Counted from the first letter of the stretch, positions 37,001-44,798 are shown. The stretch is DNA of 64,000 nucleotides from Aeromicrobium fastidiosum (GCF_017876595.1 NZ_JAGIOG010000001.1:3658001-3722000); one strand, 5' to 3'. The notes: a model not told the origin generated them from the sequence alone. Made by a program: numbers and translations.

Positions 37001-37301
37001 TCCGGCCGCGATCACGGTGGCCAAGGCAGTCTCGAGGCTGACGCTCACGGCCAAGAAGGTGCGCGGTGCCAAGAAGGCCAGGGCGACGGTCACCCTGACC
37101 GTGCCGGGCGTCCCGACCGCGGGCTCGGTCGTGGTGACCGACAAGGGCAAGAAGGTCAAGACGGTCTGGGTCAAGACCGGATCGTCCCGGACACTCACGC
37201 TCAAGCTGTCGAAGGGCACGCACCGCCTGCGGGCGACCTTCGCAGGCAGCGGCGTGGCGGCTTCCGGCACGACCAAGCAGGTGACGATCAGGATCCGCTG
37301 A
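34044..37301 (+). CDS. Secreted M14 family zinc carboxypeptidase, multidomain
   Basis: This 1085-residue protein has a signal peptide (MALAATCVLSSTSIAASA). In the M14 catalytic domain the zinc motif HxxE is at His190-Glu193 (NNIHGNEWEG), followed by LNPDGRSNATRA, ADFHGYTN and a C-terminal catalytic Glu candidate in AAAATVELPKTRNG. A long middle region follows, then an Ig-like domain (TVAASDASGAALDGTVELTA) and a basic C-terminal domain rich in Thr/Lys. GTG at 34044 starts the signal peptide, with AGGA 10 bases upstream. It trims C-terminal residues from extracellular peptides, by family. Confidence 0.86.
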   Translation: MRNSRALIGVTGMALAATCVLSSTSIAASAVEPSSSTSTPAPAPGRGPSTASTVEPLSKAQVVKRAAESSVAGDPITMPTSYPYQPQLKIYRPNADDAAHSAELIGHPEIAPKLLDLMEESDRVSAQVVGQSTEGRDLYLVTVTAPESEAETEQQTAWKTEIKSDPDAAAKDTALLRDYKTPVWISNNIHGNEWEGTDAAMKYIEYLATAPIAEVRSILDNNRLYFSPSLNPDGRSNATRATALGLDPNRDMITNTTPETKSFIRQAQAIQPIYAADFHGYTNVLQMEPTGPPHGSNYEYDLVMPHNYALALKVEKDVVDAAIPGNTYRNIQTGAIVSENTSADTAHIKIPYRDTPDGWDDFPPIFTAQYASFFGAAAATVELPKTRNGSPSGRQSPANAVINSAVAYKTMTSIVDYMNTAATAKDMITNQIEAFRRGVAGEPKDNLTVSKVTSVPGPTQWRALWDVVDDQEKIELPRAYVIPVGDGQRSASDASRLVQQLLTHDVEVGTLSADATVDGTTYPKGSYVVDMHQPLRGLANALLDLGEDISAKVPSMYDISAWSYSYTWGATVAKVGLTTDAPFGTATPVSAPASNVSTPAKADYLTFDVAGVADYRALNALLEDEQSVSMLADGSAVIGPESYDAAKQVASTFDIDLDVATKADLDALDDAGTKALTDLTVGYVGTQDDKLSLQELGFDDLVPLTAATLTADPTLLKGVDVLWVGSTFNPTSDQTAARTAAQQFVDAGGSIVGRSSAGFNAAASFGLMKGTVVNGNGSGNGIVDVDTPADSVLAPFAQDSAFIYPAYSFTGLGEGVKVEQTYAAKPFLAGHWRGTTETNGPDAAAGKASVVSYEKPTTGAKSMVFGTSVFFRTLPKGGMSQAARGLFWAGPTGDAVVAPGGSGVSITSVAPVTYPASASVTVAASDASGAALDGTVELTAGGKVVASGTTIGGKATLAVPGLAPGTTSVVATFAPSSTRYTASTSVPAAITVAKAVSRLTLTAKKVRGAKKARATVTLTVPGVPTAGSVVVTDKGKKVKTVWVKTGSSRTLTLKLSKGTHRLRATFAGSGVAASGTTKQVTIRIR

Positions 37302-37320
37302 TCCGCTGCGCCTTCGCCAC

Positions 37321-37356
37321 CACCGCGGCCGGCCCCTCGGGGAGCCGGCCGCGGTG
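37321..37356 (+). terminator. Hairpin after M14 peptidase gene
   Basis: CACCGCGGCCGGC and GCCGGCCGCGGTG form a perfect 13-bp GC stem with a 10-base loop, 19 bp after the peptidase stop codon. There is no strong T-tract, which is normal for terminators in high-GC actinobacteria. Confidence 0.6.
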
Positions 37357-37379
37357 CTGCGTGGGTCCGGCAACCACAA

Positions 37380-37416
37380 GACCCCCTGACCTTGCGTTTC
37401 CGCAGGTCAGGGGGTC
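37380..37416 (-). terminator. Terminator of the gltX/tRNA transcript
   Basis: On the minus strand the 12-bp arms GACCCCCTGACC and GGTCAGGGGGTC are extended by TGCG/CGCA around a GAAA tetraloop, with one bulged A. It starts 12 bp after the end of tRNA-Glu and is followed by CTTGTGGTT. It could also stop transcription coming from the M14 gene on the other strand. Confidence 0.75.
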
Positions 37417-37428
37417 TGTGTCCATGGT

Positions 37429-37500
37429 AGCCCCGACGGGATTCGAACCCGCGCTACCGCCTTGAGAGGGCGACGTGCTAGGCCGCTACACAACGGGGCC
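37429..37500 (-). tRNA. tRNA-Glu (anticodon CTC)
   Basis: The minus strand folds as a 72-nt cloverleaf. The acceptor pairs GGCCCCG with CGGGGCT (one G-U pair), the T arm is GCGGG-TTCGAAT-CCCGT, and the anticodon loop CTCTCAA places CTC at positions 34-36, which reads GAG. CCA is not encoded. It is the last gene of a set with tRNA-Gln and gltX. Confidence 0.95.
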
Positions 37501-37567
37501 ATGGGGTGGTCTTGCGACCTCCAGAACCCTACCAAAAGGCCTTCGCAGGCCGCTCAGAGGGTTTCGC

Positions 37568-37638
37568 TGGGATACTAGGACTCGAACCTAGAATGGCGGT
37601 ACCAGAAACCGCTGTGTTGCCAATTACACCATATCCCA
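37568..37638 (-). tRNA. tRNA-Gln (anticodon CTG)
   Basis: The minus strand folds as a 71-nt cloverleaf with acceptor TGGGATA/TATCCCA, T arm CTAGG-TTCGAGT-CCTAG, and anticodon stem-loop GCGGT-TTCTGGT-ACCGC. The loop puts CTG at the anticodon, reading CAG. CCA is not encoded. It lies 68 bp downstream of gltX and 67 bp before tRNA-Glu. Confidence 0.95.
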
Positions 37639-37706
37639 ATGGCTGCGGACGCTGTCCGAACCGAGGTCAAACTTTACCCGACGGTGCACCCGCAGCCCAA
37701 ACCGGG

Positions 37707-39248
37707 TTACCCCTGAGCGATCTGCCCGAGAGCTGCGTCGAGGCGCAGGATCGTCTTGCGGTGCCCCAGCAGCTCGAGCGACTCGAACAGCGGCGGCGAG
37801 ATGCGGCTGCCCGTCACCGCCACGCGGACGGGTCCGAACGCCAGGCGCGGCTTGAGCCCCATGCCGTCGATCAGGGCCACGCGCAGCGCACCCTCGATCG
37901 TGCTGGTCGTCCACTCCGCCGTGCCGGGGATCGCATCGAGGGCCTCCCGCGCGGCCCGGACGACCTCGAGCCCCTTCTCGTCGAGATTCTTGGCCGCGTC
38001 GGCCTCGTCGACCGTGAACTCCTCGTCGGAGACGAACAGGAAGCGCAGCATGTCGACGGCCTCGGTGAGCAGCGTCATGCGCTCGTGCACCAGCGGCGTC
38101 GCGGCGGCCAGGATGCCGAGCTGCGTGCCGGTGGGCGTGGGGTCGATCAGACCCGCGTCCTGGAAGTAGGGCACGAGCCGGTCGCTCAGCTCGGCCTCGC
38201 TCAGCAGGCGCACGTGCGAGCCGTTGATGGCCTCGGCCTTCTTGATGTCGAACCGGGCCGGACTGGCGTTGACGCTGCCGATCTCGAACGCCTCGACCAT
38301 CTCGGGGATGCTGAACACGTCGCGGTCGTCGGCGATGGACCAGCCCAGCAGCGCCATGTAGTTGAGCAGGCCCTCGGGCAGGAAGCCCTTGGGCTTGTAG
38401 TCGAGCAGGTTGGACTCCGGGTCGCGCTTCGACAGCTTGCGGTTGCCCTCGCCCATCACGAACGGCAGGTGCCCGAACTCAGGCGTGAACCCTCCCCCGA
38501 TGCCGATCTCGGCGAACGCCTCGTAGAGGGCGATCTGACGGGGCGTCGAGCTGAGCAGGTCCTCGCCGCGCAGCACGTGGGTCACGCCCATCATGGCGTC
38601 GTCGGTGGGGTTGGTCAGCGTGTAGAGCGACTGGCCGTTGGCGCGGACGATGACGAAGTCCTGCACGTTCTCCGAGCCGAACGTGATCTCGCCGCGGACG
38701 AGGTCGGTGAACGTCCAGTCCTTGTGCGGCATCTTGAATCGGATGACGGGCTCGCGGCCCTCCGCCTCATAGGCGGCCCGCTGCCCGTCGGTGAGGTCGC
38801 GGTGCAGGCCGTCGTAGCCGCTCGGCTTGCCCGCGGCACGGGCCGCGTTGCGCCGGGCCTCGAGCTCTTCGGCGGTGTCGTACGCCTTGTAGGCGAAGCC
38901 CGCGTCGAGCAGCTGCTGGGCAACGTCGGCGTAGATGTCCATGCGCTCGGACTGGCGGTAGGGGCCGTGGGGGCCGCCGACCTCGGGACCCTCGTCCCAG
39001 TCGAGGCCGAGCCAGCGCATCACCTCGACGAGGAGCGTGTACGACTCCTCGTTGTCGCGCGACGTGTCGGTGTCCTCGATGCGGAAGACGAACGTCCCGC
39101 CGTGGTGGCGGGCGAAGGCCCAGCTGAACAGGGCCGTGCGCGCCATGCCGACGTGCGGGTTGCCGGTCGGCGACGGGCAGAACCGCGCGACGACGGGGCG
39201 AGCGCCCGTTGAGCCTGTCGAAGCGGCCGTCGTGGGAGCGTCAGTCAT
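37707..39248 (-). CDS. gltX: Glutamyl-tRNA synthetase
   Basis: This 513-residue class I synthetase has the HIGH-type motif as [13 protein letters not shown] and the KMSKS-type loop as [13 protein letters not shown]. It charges tRNA-Glu; in actinobacteria it usually also misacylates tRNA-Gln, which GatCAB then amidates. The first 17 residues ([17 protein letters not shown]) are a low-complexity extension, and part of this extension is encoded by a dispersed repeat (39205-39226). Both of its likely tRNA substrates are encoded just downstream. The start overlaps the upstream FAH gene by 8 bp. Confidence 0.96.
   Translation of the reverse strand: MTDAPTTAASTGSTGARPVVARFCPSPTGNPHVGMARTALFSWAFARHHGGTFVFRIEDTDTSRDNEESYTLLVEVMRWLGLDWDEGPEVGGPHGPYRQSERMDIYADVAQQLLDAGFAYKAYDTAEELEARRNAARAAGKPSGYDGLHRDLTDGQRAAYEAEGREPVIRFKMPHKDWTFTDLVRGEITFGSENVQDFVIVRANGQSLYTLTNPTDDAMMGVTHVLRGEDLLSSTPRQIALYEAFAEIGIGGGFTPEFGHLPFVMGEGNRKLSKRDPESNLLDYKPKGFLPEGLLNYMALLGWSIADDRDVFSIPEMVEAFEIGSVNASPARFDIKKAEAINGSHVRLLSEAELSDRLVPYFQDAGLIDPTPTGTQLGILAAATPLVHERMTLLTEAVDMLRFLFVSDEEFTVDEADAAKNLDEKGLEVVRAAREALDAIPGTAEWTTSTIEGALRVALIDGMGLKPRLAFGPVRVAVTGSRISPPLFESLELLGHRKTILRLDAALGQIAQG
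39205..39226. repeat. Dispersed-repeat copy inside the gltX 5' coding end
   Basis: The plus-strand word CCCGTTGAGCCTGTCGAAG is a form of the CTTCGACAGGCTCAACG-type repeat seen in many bacterial genomes, normally between genes. Here it is read in frame on the minus strand as AASTGSTG of gltX. The 62-kb element has the related word CCCCTTGAGCTGGTCGAA. Confidence 0.6.
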
Positions 39249-40023
39249 TGCGGGAGACCACCTGGTTCGTGAGGGTGCCGATGCCCTCGACCGTCACGCT
39301 GACCGAGTCACCGACCTGCATGGGACCGACGCCGTCGGGCGTTCCGGTCAGGATGACGTCGCCGGGCAGCAGCGTCATGAAGGACGAGACGTACGCGATG
39401 ACGTCGGGGACCGTGAAGACCATGTCGGACGTGCGACCGTCCTGCTTCAGCTCGTCGCCGAGGCGGGTCGTGACCTGCACGTCGGACGGGTCGAAGTCGG
39501 TCTCGATCCACGGCCCAAGGGGGCAGAACGTGTCGAAGCCCTTGGCGCGGGCCCACTGACCGTCCTTGGCCTGCAGATCGCGCGCCGTGACGTCGTTGGC
39601 GACGGTGTAGCCGAAGATGACCTTCTTGGCGTCGTCGACGGGCACGTCGCGGCAGATGCGTCCGATGACGACCGCGAGCTCGCCCTCGAAGTGCACGTTG
39701 CTGCTCTGCTCGGGGTAGAAGATCGGCTCCCCGGGCCCGATGACGCTGGTGTTGGGCTTGAGGAAGATCAGCGGCTCCTCGGGCACCTCGCCGCCCATCT
39801 CGGCGGCGTGCTTGGCGTAGTTCTTGCCGACGCACACGACCTTGCTGCGCGGGATGACCGGCGCCAGCAGACGCACGTCCGCGAGCGGGATCTTCTGGCC
39901 GCTGAGGTTGAGCCCCGCATAGAGCGGGTCTCCGTTCAGCACGGCGATGGTGGGGACACCGTTGTCGTCCCCGATGACTCCGAAACGAGGATCGTCGTCC
40001 CCGGCAAACCTGGCGATACGCAT
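39241..40023 (-). CDS. Fumarylacetoacetate hydrolase family protein
   Basis: This 260-residue protein has the FAH fold signatures: [33 protein letters not shown], the metal-binding [11 protein letters not shown], and [14 protein letters not shown], and it ends with [17 protein letters not shown]. The family includes acylpyruvate hydrolases, oxaloacetate decarboxylases and 2-oxo-hydratases; the reaction here cannot be chosen. It directly precedes and overlaps gltX, an arrangement frequent in actinobacteria, so it is likely co-transcribed with gltX. Confidence 0.9.
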   Translation of the reverse strand: MRIARFAGDDDPRFGVIGDDNGVPTIAVLNGDPLYAGLNLSGQKIPLADVRLLAPVIPRSKVVCVGKNYAKHAAEMGGEVPEEPLIFLKPNTSVIGPGEPIFYPEQSSNVHFEGELAVVIGRICRDVPVDDAKKVIFGYTVANDVTARDLQAKDGQWARAKGFDTFCPLGPWIETDFDPSDVQVTTRLGDELKQDGRTSDMVFTVPDVIAYVSSFMTLLPGDVILTGTPDGVGPMQVGDSVSVTVEGIGTLTNQVVSRND

Positions 40024-40064
40024 AGGGCCCCAGCCTATCGGTCGTGGCCGGGACCCCTCGACGC

Positions 40065-40949
40065 CTAGCCGACCTGGGTCGCCTCGCGGGCCAGCAGGTG
40101 GTGGACGGCCGCCGCGCCCGCGACCATGCCCGCGGCCTGGGAGGTGACGATCGACGACATCGGCATCGGCAGCTCGGGGTGGTGCGCCGCGTCACCTGCC
40201 GCGAACACGCCTGGCACCGAGGTCGCCTGGAGGGCGTTGACCCGGACGCATCCCGACTCGTTCAGCTCGAGGCCCAGCTGCTCTGCGAAGGCGGCCGACT
40301 GGCTGAAGGTCGGCGCGATGAACATCCCGTCGACGTGCACGATCGATCCGTCGTCCATCGCGAGGTCGAGGCCGCCGCCGGCACGGGCGATCGTCCGGAC
40401 GCGTCCGTGGACGTCGACCAGCTCGGAGCCCAGACGGCCCAGCATGGCCGAGAGCCGATCGAAGTGCGCCCCATCGACGTCCAGCGCGATGGTCCGCCCG
40501 GCGAGCTCGTGCCCGTGGCAGAACGGGCAGGCAGCGATCTCCTTGCCCCACGCCTCGGCGAGGCCCGGCACGTCGGGCAGGGCGTCGCGGACGCCGGTGG
40601 CGAGCACCAGGGCGGCCGCACGCTCAGTCGTCCCTCCCTCCAGGTGGATGACGAAGTCGTCGCGATCCTGCTCGACACGGCTCGCCGGCTCCGGGCGCAC
40701 CTCCACGGTGTCGTAGGCCGCAAGGTCGATGCGAGCCAGACGACGGAACTCTGCCGGGGCGATGCCGTCGTGGGTCGCGTAGTTGTGGGCGTGCTCGACC
40801 GTGGCGTTGCGGTACTCGCCGGAGTCGAGCATCAGCACCGAGCGGTGCATGCGTCCGAGGGTGAGGGCGGCCTGCAGACCCGCGGGTCCGCCGCCGATGA
40901 CGATGACGTCGTGGGTGGCGTGGGCGGTTGAAGAGGTGAGGTGATCCAT
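40065..40949 (-). CDS. NAD(P)/FAD-dependent oxidoreductase, thioredoxin reductase-like
   Basis: This 294-residue protein has the FAD motif VIVIGGGPAGLQAALTLGR, an internal redox pair Cys141-Cys144 (AACPFCHGHELAG) where TrxR has CATC, and the second FAD block VPGVFAAGDAAH. It is closest in form to the low-molecular-weight TrxR-like disulfide oxidoreductases with CxFC sites, so the partner may be a small dithiol or thioredoxin. The NADPH-binding GxGxxA motif is not clear. It is divergent from a MerR regulator across a strong dyad, so it is probably that regulator's target. Confidence 0.85.
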   Translation of the reverse strand: MDHLTSSTAHATHDVIVIGGGPAGLQAALTLGRMHRSVLMLDSGEYRNATVEHAHNYATHDGIAPAEFRRLARIDLAAYDTVEVRPEPASRVEQDRDDFVIHLEGGTTERAAALVLATGVRDALPDVPGLAEAWGKEIAACPFCHGHELAGRTIALDVDGAHFDRLSAMLGRLGSELVDVHGRVRTIARAGGGLDLAMDDGSIVHVDGMFIAPTFSQSAAFAEQLGLELNESGCVRVNALQATSVPGVFAAGDAAHHPELPMPMSSIVTSQAAGMVAGAAAVHHLLAREATQVG

Positions 40950-40987
40950 GGTGAGACCTTTCGATGCTTGCGTGAAGCTCCAGCATG

Positions 40988-41011
40988 TGAGTTCATGTCG
41001 ACATGAAGTCA
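40988..41011. promoter_or_regulatory. Dyad overlapping the merR-type start codon
   Basis: TTCATGTCGACATGAA (40992-41007) is a perfect 16-bp palindrome. With the flanks TGA and TCA it extends to 24 bp with one mismatched pair. The ATG of the MerR gene (41003-41005) lies inside it. It is the only strong dyad in the 53-bp divergent gap, so it is the likely binding site of the regulator. Confidence 0.6.
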
Positions 41012-41437
41012 AGTCCCGAGTCCGCATCACTCCGGTCGATCGGCGACACCGCCGCCCGCTTCGGCCTCGACACCCATGTGCTGCGCCACTGGGAGGACAA
41101 GGGACTGCTGTCGCCGGCTCGCGACGGTGCCGACCGGCGGCTCTACGGCGACGACGACGTCGTGCGGATCGCGGTCATCCTGCGGGCGAAGGCCGCTGGC
41201 ATGACGCTCGACCAGGTCGCGGTGCTGCTCGACGACGATCACGGGCCGAAGCGGCACGCCGTGCTGCAGGAGCACATCGCCGACCTCGACCGGCGGATGC
41301 GCGAGATGGAGCTCTCGCGGGCGATGGCCGTGCACGCCTTCGAGTGCGAGGCGCACGACATGACCCGGTGCCCGGGCTTCAGGTCGACGATCCAGGACGT
41401 GCTGGCGGGGGCTCCGTGGCCTGTGGCACCTTCCTGA
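41003..41437 (+). CDS. MerR family transcriptional regulator
   Basis: This 144-residue protein has the MerR winged helix (SIGDTAARFGLDTHVLRHWEDKGLL ... RLYGDDDVVRI) and a dimerisation helix (LQEHIADLDRRMREMEL). The C-terminal region holds Cys in FECEAHDMTRCPGF, which could sense a metal or redox change. It is divergent from the redox flavoprotein gene. The start codon lies inside the dyad, and there is no Shine-Dalgarno sequence immediately upstream, so the mRNA may be leaderless. Confidence 0.88.
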   Translation: MKSSPESASLRSIGDTAARFGLDTHVLRHWEDKGLLSPARDGADRRLYGDDDVVRIAVILRAKAAGMTLDQVAVLLDDDHGPKRHAVLQEHIADLDRRMREMELSRAMAVHAFECEAHDMTRCPGFRSTIQDVLAGAPWPVAPS

Positions 41438-41483
41438 CCTCGTCGGCCACGGTCGGCCGTTGGCCGTCCGGCACGTGACGGTG

Positions 41484-41631
41484 GTTTCCCAGGTGCACCC
41501 CGGAAGTTTTGGAGGTGCACCCCGAAGACCGACACCTCACACCGGATGCAACCGGGGTGCGGTGACCGCTTTCGGGGTCACCCCGACATCGACAGGCGGA
41601 GACCGTCGAATCCGGGGTGGACCTGGGAAAC
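41484..41631. repeat. Long inverted repeat in convergent gap
   Basis: The 21-bp arms at 41484-41504 and 41611-41631 (beginning GTTTCCCAGGT and ending ACCTGGGAAAC) match at 20 of 21 positions. Between them are two AGGTGCACCCCG words and an inner dyad around 41550-41584 (GGGGTGCGGTGACC / GGTCACCCC). It lies between the MerR gene and uppS, which converge. I see no open frame or target-site duplication. Confidence 0.7.
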
Positions 41632-41647
41632 TGCGGACCGGCAGGGC

Positions 41648-42412
41648 TCAGGCGCTGCCGTAGCGACGGTTGCGCGCCGCGTACTCCTCGATGGCCGCCC
41701 ACAGCGCACGGCGGTCGACGTCGGGCCAGGCGATGTCGCTGAACACCATCTCGGCGTAGGCCGACTGCCACAACAGGAAGTTGCTGGTGCGCTGCTCACC
41801 CGAGGTGCGCCAGAACAGGTCGACGTCCTCCATGTCGGGCTCGTCGAGGTAGCGGGCGAAGGTCTTCTCGGTGACCTTGTCGGGGTTGACCCGCCCGGCA
41901 GCGACGTCGCGAGCCAGCGCTGCGGCGGCGTCGGCGATCTCGGCCCGGCCGCCGTAGTTGACGCACATCGTCAGGGTGAGGACGTCGTTGTCGCGGGTGA
42001 GCTCCTCGGCGGTCTCGAGCTCCTTGATGACGCTGCGCCACAGCCGCGGACGCCGGCCGGCCCAGCGCACTCGCACGCCCAGCTCGTGCATCTCGTCGCG
42101 GCGGCGACGGATGACATCTCGGTTGAAGCCCATCAGGAACCGCACCTCGTCGGGCGACCGCTTCCAGTTCTCGGTGGAGAAGGCATAGGCCGAGACGGCC
42201 TTGACGCCGATCTCGATGGCCCCCTCGACGACGTCGAACAGCGCCGCCTCGCCCATCTCGTGCCCCGCGGTGCGCGGCAGGCCCCGCTGCTTGGCCCAGC
42301 GGCCGTTGCCGTCCATGACGATCGCGACGTGCCGGGGCACCTGCGCGAGCGGGATGCTGGGCACTGTCGCCCCTGAGGGGTGCGGCACGGGCCGGCGGAC
42401 CTGGCGCTTCAT
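41648..42412 (-). CDS. uppS: Isoprenyl (di-trans,poly-cis-decaprenyl) diphosphate synthase
   Basis: This 254-residue cis-prenyltransferase has [19 protein letters not shown] with the Mg-binding Asp, [16 protein letters not shown], and the C-terminal [19 protein letters not shown]. It makes the polyprenyl diphosphate carrier used in cell-wall synthesis. Actinobacteria can have two such enzymes of differing chain length; which one this is cannot be said. It lies 27 bp after recO, in the conserved recO-uppS order. Confidence 0.95.
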   Translation of the reverse strand: MKRQVRRPVPHPSGATVPSIPLAQVPRHVAIVMDGNGRWAKQRGLPRTAGHEMGEAALFDVVEGAIEIGVKAVSAYAFSTENWKRSPDEVRFLMGFNRDVIRRRRDEMHELGVRVRWAGRRPRLWRSVIKELETAEELTRDNDVLTLTMCVNYGGRAEIADAAAALARDVAAGRVNPDKVTEKTFARYLDEPDMEDVDLFWRTSGEQRTSNFLLWQSAYAEMVFSDIAWPDVDRRALWAAIEEYAARNRRYGSA

Positions 42413-42439
42413 CGGTCACTCGTCTCGTTCATCGATCTC

Positions 42440-43168
42440 TCACCTGTCGACGTGGCTGAGCGAGCGCAGCCCCCGCTCGAGGTGCCACGACAGGTAGGCG
42501 CTGACGATGCTGCTGGCCTCGCGACGCGACCTGTCGTCGGACGCCCCGACCGTGGGCCAGTCGCCGCTGAGCAGCCCGGCCAGGAGCGTCACCGTGAACG
42601 GCGAGGGTGCGGCCGACCCGGCGACGCGGCAGTCGTTGCACAGCATGCCGCCCGAGGCCGCGTGGAAGCTGCGGTGCGGGCCCTCCTCGCCGCAGCGCGC
42701 GCATCCGTCGAACGTCGGCGCGTAGCCCGCGATCGACAGGGCCCGCAGCTGGTAGGAGTCGAGGATCAGGCCAGGAGTCATGTGTCGCTCCCGCAGAGCA
42801 CGCAGGGCGCCCACGAGCAGCTGGAACTGGGCGACGGCCGGCTCGCCGTCCTCCTGCACGAGCCGTTCGGCGGTCTCGAGCATCGCGGTGCCAGCGGTGT
42901 AGGCCTCGTAGTCGAGGCCGAGGTCCTTCGCGAAGGCGTTGACGGTCTCGACCTGCGTGATGACGTCGAGCGACCGGCCCTCGGCGAGCTGCACGTCGAC
43001 GTGCATGAACGGCTCGAGCCGTCCACCGAACCGCGACGTGGTCTTGCGGACGCCCTTGCCCACGGCCCGCACGATGCCGCGCTGCCGGGTCAGCAGCGTG
43101 ATGATGCGATCGGCTTCACCCAGCTTGTGGACCCGCAGCACGATGCCGGTGTCGCGGTAGAGACTCAC
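42440..43168 (-). CDS. recO: DNA repair protein RecO
   Basis: This 242-residue protein has an N-terminal OB fold (MSLYRDTGIVLRVHKLGEAD) and a C-terminal zinc site of CARCG ... LCNDC form. It loads RecA with RecR onto SSB-coated DNA in gap and double-strand break repair. The residues YRDTGIVLRVHKLGEADRII are the typical actinobacterial RecO start. Confidence 0.95.
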   Translation of the reverse strand: MSLYRDTGIVLRVHKLGEADRIITLLTRQRGIVRAVGKGVRKTTSRFGGRLEPFMHVDVQLAEGRSLDVITQVETVNAFAKDLGLDYEAYTAGTAMLETAERLVQEDGEPAVAQFQLLVGALRALRERHMTPGLILDSYQLRALSIAGYAPTFDGCARCGEEGPHRSFHAASGGMLCNDCRVAGSAAPSPFTVTLLAGLLSGDWPTVGASDDRSRREASSIVSAYLSWHLERGLRSLSHVDR

Positions 43169-43222
43169 CCGTCCATTGTGCCGTGCGGCACCGACGTTCG
43201 CGGTGCGCGGCGCGCTGAGGGG

Positions 43223-43594
43223 TCAGCCCGCACCCTGCTGCACGCCGCACTCGGACCCCAGCGCGCGACCGAGCTCGTCGAAGGCTTCGCGGTCGCTCTG
43301 GGTGAACGCGTAGTCGTCGGGATCGACGTAGCCGGGGTTGCCCTCGCCGACGTAGCGGCCGATGGCTTCGTCGGACATGTCGGAGTCGACGACGAGCTTC
43401 GCCGCGCAGTCGGCCTGGGTGGGCGAGGCCCCGAGCCCTGACACGCCGTCCTCGATCGCGGACGCGATGGCGTCGGCGCTGGGGCGTCCGCCCAGGCCGG
43501 CATCCGCGGCTCCCCCGCCGTCGCCGCCGGCGCACCCGGCGAGCAGGACGATCGCGGCCAACACCATGGTCAATCGGCTCGCAGCTGTCATCAT
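43223..43594 (-). CDS. Small lipoprotein of unknown function
   Basis: This 123-residue protein has a lipoprotein signal (LTMVLAAIVLLAGCAGG; lipobox LAGC). The mature part is acidic with two further Cys (ADCAAKLV; GSECGVQ), which may pair. I do not recognise the family. It probably sits on the outer face of the membrane. The start may be the first or second ATG of MMTAAS. Confidence 0.65.
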   Translation of the reverse strand: MMTAASRLTMVLAAIVLLAGCAGGDGGGAADAGLGGRPSADAIASAIEDGVSGLGASPTQADCAAKLVVDSDMSDEAIGRYVGEGNPGYVDPDDYAFTQSDREAFDELGRALGSECGVQQGAG

Positions 43595-43618
43595 GCTCGA
43601 CAGCGTAGGAGACGCCGA

Positions 43619-44050
43619 TCAGTCGAGACAGAACTCGTTGCCCTCGGGATCGTGCATCGTGATGAAGCCGTGCTCCATGCCGCCATCAGGCTCGACCCGG
43701 TAGGCACGCCCAGCGCCCAGCGCCTCCAGCCGGGACGCCTCTGCCTCCAGCGCCTGCATGCGCTCGTCGCCGACCAGACCGGGTGCGACGCGGAGGTCGA
43801 GGTGCACCCGGTTCTTGGCGGTCTTGCCCTCGGGCACCCGCTGGAAGAACACGCGCGGAGCACCATCGGCCACGATCGCCGACCGTGAGTTCCACTGGCT
43901 CTCCGGCACGCCGAAGGCGCGCAGGGCGTCGTCCCACGACTCGAACCCCTCGGGCGGCGGTTGCACCTCGTAGCCCAGCGCCTCGGCCCAGAAGGCCGCG
44001 AGCGCTGCGGGGTCTGCACAGTCGAACGTCACCTGGAACTCTCTGCTCAT
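43619..44050 (-). CDS. VOC family protein (glyoxalase-like)
   Basis: This 143-residue protein has the two beta-alpha-beta units of the vicinal-oxygen-chelate fold: FQVTFDCADPAALAAFWAEAL at the N terminus and NRVHLDLRVAP in the middle, then FITMHDPEGNEFCLD at the C terminus, with candidate metal ligands His and Glu. Such actinobacterial proteins are often linked to small-molecule resistance, but no substrate can be read. The ATG at 44048-44050 begins MSREFQVTFD. Confidence 0.85.
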   Translation of the reverse strand: MSREFQVTFDCADPAALAAFWAEALGYEVQPPPEGFESWDDALRAFGVPESQWNSRSAIVADGAPRVFFQRVPEGKTAKNRVHLDLRVAPGLVGDERMQALEAEASRLEALGAGRAYRVEPDGGMEHGFITMHDPEGNEFCLD

Positions 44051-44119
44051 GGCTTCACCCTCCCGCAGGCCACCGACACTTCCCGGCCGCGGGATCGGAC
44101 CGGTGGCAGGATGCGGGTC

Positions 44120-44785
44120 ATGGGAGCCGTACTGGGGGTCGACGGGTGCAAGGACGGCTGGGTCGGCGTCGTCTGGGGTGATGGCGACGACACCGAGGTC
44201 CTGGTGCGCCCGACGATCGCCGAGCTGGTCGCCGCTGCCGGCGCCGTCGACGCGATCGCGATAGACACCCCCATCGACCTGCCGGCCGACGTGCCGCGCG
44301 AAGCCGAGCGCCTGGCGCGCGGACGCCTGCCGGGGCGCGCCTCGACGGTGTTCAACGCTCCCGCTGCGGCGGTGCTCGAGGTGTCCGACTATCCCGCGGC
44401 CAATGCCGCCAACCGGGCGGCTCTCGGGCTGGGGCTCAGCAAGCAGGCCTGGTACCTGGTGCCCAAGATCCGTGACGTGCACGACTGGCTCACGACGACC
44501 CCGGATGTCCCGGTCGTCGAGGCGCACCCCGAGGTCTGCTTCGCGGCGATGAACGGCGGGGTGCTGGTCGACGGCAAGAAGACGTCGGCCGGCGAGTCGC
44601 TACGGCGGGCGCTGCTCGCGGCGCACGGGCTCCGCGTCATGACCGAGCGGCAACGCGGGGTCGCCGTCGACGACGTCCTCGACGCCGCGGCGACGGCCTG
44701 GACCGCCCGCCGGTTCGCCGACGGCCTGGCAGAGCGCCTCCCCCCGGAGCCGCGCGGCGAGCTGCATCCCGCGATCTGGGTCTGA
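44120..44785 (+). CDS. DUF429 family protein (predicted RNase H-like nuclease)
   Basis: This 221-residue protein begins MGAVLGVDGCKDGWVGVVW, the DUF429 N terminus, and continues AIDTPIDLPAD, RPLP-like GRLPGRASTVFNAP and VEAHPEVCFAAMNGG. The fold is RNase H-like with acidic residues at expected positions; activity is only predicted for the family. A second ATG at 44111 would add three residues; CAGG before it may serve either start. It faces the saccharopine dehydrogenase-like gene across a dyad repeat. Confidence 0.83.
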   Translation: MGAVLGVDGCKDGWVGVVWGDGDDTEVLVRPTIAELVAAAGAVDAIAIDTPIDLPADVPREAERLARGRLPGRASTVFNAPAAAVLEVSDYPAANAANRAALGLGLSKQAWYLVPKIRDVHDWLTTTPDVPVVEAHPEVCFAAMNGGVLVDGKKTSAGESLRRALLAAHGLRVMTERQRGVAVDDVLDAAATAWTARRFADGLAERLPPEPRGELHPAIWV

Positions 44786-44798
44786 CCCACGAGGCCGC

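Noticed and set aside
41484..41631. Insertion sequence remnant
   Set aside because: No transposase fragment or target-site duplication is visible; only the inverted arms support mobility.
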